Source: Russula earlei
Taxonomy: Eukaryota > Basidiomycota > Agaricomycetes > Russulales > Russulaceae
Length of the DNA stretch: 21,957 nt
Direction: 5' to 3'
NCBI GenBank assembly: GCA_025769875.1
Contig: JAGFNK010000783.1
Coordinates: 1 to 21,957, forward strand
A program made the position numbers and the translations under genes. Shown piece by piece: positions 16,963 to 21,957 of this stretch (positions within the stretch are counted from its first letter, which is position 1; each line of letters starts with the position of its first letter). The notes beneath the pieces are model-generated. The model was not told the DNA's origin, did no database searches, and worked only from the letters and a program-made list of their open reading frames with translations.

Positions 16963-19900
16963 ATGCCTGCCTGCTACTGTGCTTACTTTGGCTGCAACGG
17001 CAAACTTGTCGACAATAAGACCAAAAAGCGTCATGGGGAATTTGATGCCTCACAATCTTATCACAATCTTAATAAGGCATGCCGTCAACTTTGATATTCC
17101 TTACGTAGCATGTCTGATTAAACTTGTGACAGCCCAATGCGAACACAGATCATCGCATATGCGTCCAGAATGACCCGTTTGAACAATCCAAAACAATTTC
17201 TGGATCATCGCCACACATTGACGAGTCGGGGACCACACGCAATGTGGGATCACGCCAGGGGCATGCGAGATGCCGTCAAATTAGCACCCCAGGACGAATA
17301 TCACTTATGACTTCTGACCCCAAAACACTGAATTCCTTGGTTGAGCTGGAGAAGAGGGCCATTTCTCAAAGCCAGGCCACGCTGTCATTGAAAAGTCAAG
17401 CCCTGGCATCACCACCTACCAGAGCATTGCTTAACGTGATCAAAACGCACCGAACAAACATGGAGACAACGTTGGCGGCCATCAATACGCTCTGGTTTCC
17501 AGTCGGTTCACTAGGAATGACCATGAAGGAAGGCCTGAAGATGTACTTACAGAAGAATATTGAGGACGTGAACGACTTGAAAGGAGTACTCCTTGCTGAC
17601 ACAGGCAAGTTGGTCTCAACACGGAGGATAATTGGTGCAGAACCGCCGAGTGAGGATCTCAGCTGTGGACATACGCACACACTGACGTTAGCAACAGATG
17701 AATTCATTCGCAGCTTGGCAGAATGTGACTCACTCCTACTGCGAAGTCTGTTTGAACTGCTTGTCCAGGACACTCTGGACCACTCAACTCGAAAGTTGAG
17801 CAACATCAGACTCAAATCACTTAAGGAGGTCTTCAGAAAGTCAAGGGCCAGCTTGTCAAATACCGACGAGCAGATCCTCCGAACCTTTCCAAGCGACATC
17901 AGGGTTGCTCGGAAATTGCTTGGAGTCCCGAAGACTATCACGTACGCATGCTGCCCAGCATGTAGCTCCACGTATCCTTCACAAGATGAAGATGGAATCG
18001 CAGTTTATCCATATGATTGCACCAGCGAGCCGTGTCAAGTTCGAGGTAGATTTGACCTCCTCAGAGTGGGGTCAACACCGGATGGGAAGAGCATTGGCGT
18101 ACCTAAGCGTCCCTTCGTTATGCAAGACTTCCATGACTTTGTAGCACGCCTGTTGTCCAGACCGGGGGTAGAGGCTGCGCTTAAACGATCTCGAGAGCGC
18201 GTGCGCACTGGGACTGTCGATGATATCGTCATCGCAGATGGCGTCAGGGCACTCAAAGGGCCAGACGGCATACCTTTCCTCTCTGGTGGACAACATGACG
18301 AACTTCGCCTATTGTGGTGTCTCTCCGTGGATTTCTTCAACCCATATCATAATAAGATCGCTGGGAAGGTCGCGTCTGTGGGTTCCATAGTCCTGTCCTG
18401 CCTCCTATTGCCACCAGACATGCGGCATAAACACGAAAACCTCTGCCTTGTTGGCATCATCCCTGGGCCTCGCGAGCCTTCAGGCGAGGAAATCGACCAG
18501 TTCTTACGTCCCCTCGTCGAAGTCATGAAGGAATCCTGGGCACATGGAGAAATATACAAGACGCACGATTATCCTTATGGCCGACTTGTCCGCTCAGCAA
18601 TCGCCCTCTCAGTAAATGACCTGCCAATGGCTCGGAAGATCATGGGTATTTCAAACTTCATTGATAGGAATACCGCAAAAGAGGAGGATCCGGACTCATG
18701 GAGCGTGCGCACTATTCAGGAGGTTCAAGACGATGCCCAGAAATGGCGGAATGCAACGTCACAGAAGGAACGGAAGCGGCTATACAGCAAAACTGGCGTG
18801 CGTCACTCAGTCCTGATGGAACTAGAATACTGGGACCCTACCACCATGGTCCCTGTGGACTGCATGCACCTCTTCTTCATCGGCTTATTGCAATACCATG
18901 CACGAACAGTGCTCGGGATGGACTCGGCAGGAACGTGCAAGCCAAAACTCGCGAAGGCAACGTCAGACTTAGAAGCCACAAGAAAGATGCTACTGCATAC
19001 CAGGCCCGAGTCTGTTGATCTGACGACGTTATCGGTTGACGTGCTGAAGGTCCTTTGTGATGAAAGGGGCGTTGGCGTGAAGCAGTCTGGTGAGCCCTGT
19101 AAAGAAGATCTAATCAAGTGCATTAAGGTATGAGACATACTCGTATCTCACTACATATGCTCATATGGGGGAGTGATTTAGGAATCCCTCTCAAATCGGG
19201 TGAGCTCTTCTGTCTCGGACATCGTTGGCGAAGGCATCGTAAAGGAGATCGCTAAAGGACAGAGGGGTTTGAAGACATTGCAAGGAGTGGGGATTTCTCC
19301 GAACGACTTGAAGGTTATTCGGGATGACATAGTGGCTACTACACGCCCTCGCTGGCACGCGGCCCCTCCTACTAATTTAGGGCAGGTATCACATGGTAAG
19401 CTGAAGGCTGATGAATGGAGATCGTGCTTCGAGTTCGACATACCAGTGTCGCTGCTTCGAATCGAGACACTGCGACATGCATCAGGGGCGCAGGTGGACA
19501 AATACAGGGCGAAACTGGTGCAGAGTACTTTCCTACTCGCCACTGCGATCAGATGGGCAACGTCTCAACATATATCAGCCAAGCACATCGAAGAATATAA
19601 GAAGACCATGAAAAATTACCTTAAAATGCTGAGGGAGCTCCGACCCACCCAGCGTTTCCAGCCCCAACCATCTCAATGCCCTCCTTGTCGGCAATTACCT
19701 TCGTTTATATGGCCCTGTTCAGGGCTGGTGGATGTTTCCGTTCGAAAGGGTCATAGGTGATTTGCAGCGCTCAAACACGAACAATAAGCCAGGTACGTGA
19801 GACTCCTTTCCTCCGGTTGCAACACACTTACGAGAAACAAAGGCGAAATGGAGAAGGGTATGTTTGCGGCCTTCTCTGCCAAGTCGACCATGCAGGCAAC

Positions 19901-20546
19901 TATTCAACGTTTACGCTGTCTGGATGCATGGAAAGATAGCATCGCAATCAGGGAACGTCCATTCGGCAGTAAGAAAACAGGTACGCACTCGACTAAGATA
20001 CTTTGGGACAGGGAGATGACAGCCGCATAGATGAATCCTCGAAGGTGGCTACACCGAGATTAAGGCCACTAAGTGACGTTATTAACGATGCAATGAACAA
20101 GTACAAGAGCAATCTGCAATGTGAATTGGGGAATTTTCAGGATGGAGTCAACTTCCAGGACAGGGTGACAATTTACGGCCGTGAATTTACGACTTATCGC
20201 ACGTCAAAGAGACATGGTGTCATTTTCTTCCAAGACACGGGTAGTGCTAATTCCCTGGTTCCGGGAATCGTCCGCGCAATATTCCTTATACAGGATAGCG
20301 AAGAAAAGCTATTCCTAGCTGTTCACCGCTATCTTGCGCCTCCGACATCTCTTCCGAAACCCTTTCGCACGTTACCCAGATTTCGGTGCAAATCTGTGGT
20401 CATCGGAGACACAGAAAGAAGTAACGATAGTGCCAGGAAATCGCGACATCTACCATGCTATTTACCGAGACTGGGACCACCAGATCCTGGTGATGAAACC
20501 GCTGACCCGAGTCAGTCATGTCATCTTGATTGGAAATCACAACTGA
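16963..20546 (+). pseudogene. Plavaka-type (CMC/Tnp2-like) transposase, about 1,124 aa, two apparent frameshifts
   Basis: Proposed exons: 16963-17076, 17133-19127, 19182-19792, 19843-19968 and 20016-20546. With one extra base discounted at each of two sites, the phases close to 1,125 codons. Features in order: Cys-rich start MPACYCAYFGCNGK; Zn-ribbon-like YACCPACSSTY...CTSEPC (about 308-340); SVDFFNPYHNKIAGK (about 437), LLPPDMRHKHENLCLVGIIPG, SVNDLPMARKIMG, LMELEYWDPTTMVPVDCMHL (about 600), matching Plavaka DDE-core motifs; a SAP-like segment (about 669-703); HGKLKADEWRSCFEF; and FGPVxGWW-like YGPVQGWWMFPFERVIGDLQ followed by NTNNKPGEMEKGMF. The frame breaks at a CCCC run (19662-19665) and again near 20360 (CCCTTTCGC), before YPDFGANLWSSE. 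The Cys pair usually found after ARKxxG (FCSFC-like) is absent. The first intron is GC-AG (AAG|GC) or has an alternative GT donor at 17084 with acceptor at 17148. The last intron (19969-20015) is weak. Probably a decayed copy unless the indels are assembly errors. Confidence 0.8.
17077..17132 (+). other. Probable GC-AG intron in the transposase
   Basis: AAG|GCATGC donor and TGTGACAG acceptor join two phase-0 exons (MPACYCAYFGC... to PNANTDHRICVQ...). A GT-AG alternative (17084-17148) also keeps frame (phase 1), so the class of this intron is not settled. Confidence 0.45.
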
Positions 20547-20820
20547 CCATTAGTTTTCAGGACTTTTGACGGGCCTCAGCGCCATCGAGACAAGCGCTGC
20601 AGATCCCTCTAGTTCTTGACACTCGGATGTAACTCGGATGTAGTATATCATTTCATATCAAGTCACCCGACAACGATGATACGATGCGAATCCTTCATCA
20701 CCCATATCTATGCCACACATACATTGCCCGCATCACATAGAACCTGTAAGGTACGGTAAGTAATGGAAGACACAAGAGGGAAAATCGCAATCTAACCATG
20801 CTTGGACCAAAAATTTCGTC
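20547..20820. other. Convergent 3' gap with an 11-bp tandem repeat
   Basis: Between the transposase stop and the stop of the right-hand gene. ACTCGGATGTA is repeated back to back at 20621-20642. No gene and no recognisable terminal inverted repeat. Confidence 0.5.
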
Positions 20821-21957
20821 CTATATCTGCCCCATGTAGTCGCTTTCGTAGGGGGCCTAAGTACAGATGTGAAGCTTCTGATAATAAATGAAATGATAAC
20901 TCACCAGGATGGGAAGAGGGAACTCTGCCTTTACAAGCTTCTGAAGTGGGGAGGACTTTTCGGCAACCACTGTGGGTTGTAAAAGTTCAATGGAAGACCT
21001 GGCAGCGGCGCACGCTTGCTGACACTTTTGGCCTTCGCAATGCGTTTGAAAGACCGGTTTCCACGTGAGGGGCAGAGAGACAATGGATATGATTCCACCG
21101 CTGCCCATATGTCGGCCATGGCAGGATTCAGAAAACCCATATCAAGACGCCGGAGGGTCTTAAAGCGTGAGTCTCGATTCGAATGGTTTGAATCGTCGTC
21201 GGTCTCATCATCACTTGTACCCCGAGGGCCAAGGGCGTCCAGCAATATGCCCACACGCTTCCATGTTTCTGAGTCTCTATGGCTGTTAAACTCACATATC
21301 TTCCTCCTTCTGTAGTACGTCTATGGAAAGGTCAGTGAAAGGTGCGACGCGCCGATGAGAAGACAAACCTCCTGCCGCCTTTGATACATCCGGGCGACCT
21401 TATCTGTATATGGGCGCTTTCCTGTCCGGCAAATGTACTGCGTGCGATATAGCTTGCTCTGGCACCTCTTCCTTACATTATCCTCGGTCATCTGCGTCCA
21501 ATTGTGCTGGACGGGCTGATATGCTCCCTTTTTGACGTCCGTGATAAAAGCTGTCGTGAGCAGGTCAACCACCTCCTTGTTCCATTTTCCCTTGAAGGTC
21601 TGTGTCAAGGAAACACGAGGAGCGTCGGGATTCGGGCCACCAACACCATACTGTTCGAACGCATCAACCATTCGCTTGTCGGGTTCGTCAGGGAAGAAAT
21701 CCCTTCTTGCAAGAGCACCTTTGTTATCCAGGAACTTGCGCATTGCCTCCTAGGAGAGAGACGTCAGTAGCAACAATGAATGGGAGGTAGAACTACATAC
21801 ATCCACAAGTTTGTTCTGGTTTGCACGAGGAGTCTTCTTCTTACCGCGTGGGGCTGCAAAAGTGATGACAACAAAAGGTCATAGAGCCGGGAAACACATA
21901 CGTTGGAAAGGCTTGGGAACGCCCGTGTCCAATTCGTTTCCGGTGGTACCTGGATCT
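20821..21957 (-). pseudogene. Hypothetical Agaricomycete protein, 5' end outside window, one apparent frameshift
   Basis: Exons on minus: 21957-21902 (partial), 21853-21801, 21749-21369, 21320-20905 and 20856-20821; introns of 48, 51, 48 and 48 bp. Phases agree except for one missing base in the fourth exon. Visible parts: basic PRGKKKTPRANQNK, MRKFLDNKGALARRDFFPDE, the middle TFKGKWNKEVVDLLTTAF, MYQRRQE joined to YYRRRKICEFN, WKRVGILLDALGPRGTSDDE with an acidic run, and RAPLPGLPLNFYNPQWL. I recognise the LG..G.SSDE...GLPxNFY...WL layout as an uncharacterised, multicopy Agaricomycete family. After QWL (20964) the continuation AEKSSPLQKLVKAEFPLPIL lies in the next frame, as if one G were lost in TTG(G)CC at about 20961-20966; the last exon adds APYESDYMGQI. 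Start and full length are unknown. Confidence 0.6.

Noticed and set aside
19660..19670. An intron explaining the first transposase frame change
   Set aside because: The only nearby GT...AG pair is 8 bases long, and the conserved sequence is continuous on both sides.

Overview
The window looks like nuclear DNA from an Agaricomycete (mushroom-forming basidiomycete). Every convincing gene is built from exons separated by very short introns (about 46-93 bp, mostly 47-59). The recognisable families are typical of that group: a FunK1 fungal-specific kinase, an F-box protein, a Plavaka-type (CMC/Tnp2-like) transposase, and two hypothetical families that recur in Agaricomycete genomes. Most genes here were assembled by joining exons by hand, using splice signals, reading phase and family motifs. 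No transcript data were available.

Layout. Bases 1-1150 hold a relic that looks like the end of an LTR retrotransposon, with an unusual run of short perfect hairpins (387-615). Bases about 1160-4400 are gene-free: a degenerate, purine-rich, strand-asymmetric repeat field with one clear 192-bp tandem duplication. Bases 4400-5380 are AT-rich and non-coding, with a perfect inverted repeat. Genes start at 5382: FunK1 kinase (-, 5382-7748), F-box protein (-, 8169-9521), a SAP-domain protein with an SV40-like nuclear signal (+, 10372-11315), a compact Reb1/TTF1-like Myb protein (-, 11636-12605), two tandem coiled-coil paralogues (-, 13180-13641 and 14735-15421), a GEVGR-GGY hypothetical protein (-, 15873-16567), the Plavaka transposase (+, 16963-20546, two apparent frameshifts), and a partial hypothetical gene leaving the right edge (-, 20821-21957, one apparent frameshift).

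What ties it together. Chromatin and DNA-binding functions cluster between 10.3 and 15.4 kb: SAP, Reb1-type Myb, and coiled-coil proteins. The first coiled-coil protein begins M-ARTKQT, identical to the first six residues of mature histone H3. The small SAP gene and the transposase carry SAP-like modules that align without gaps. A previously unfamiliar interspersed repeat, with the core TTAAGTATCTG...CTACACGGCC and a small conserved hairpin, occurs three times, each time upstream of a minus-strand gene; a fourth, partial copy shares only its downstream block. The region reads as accessory, transposon-rich DNA rather than a conserved core locus.
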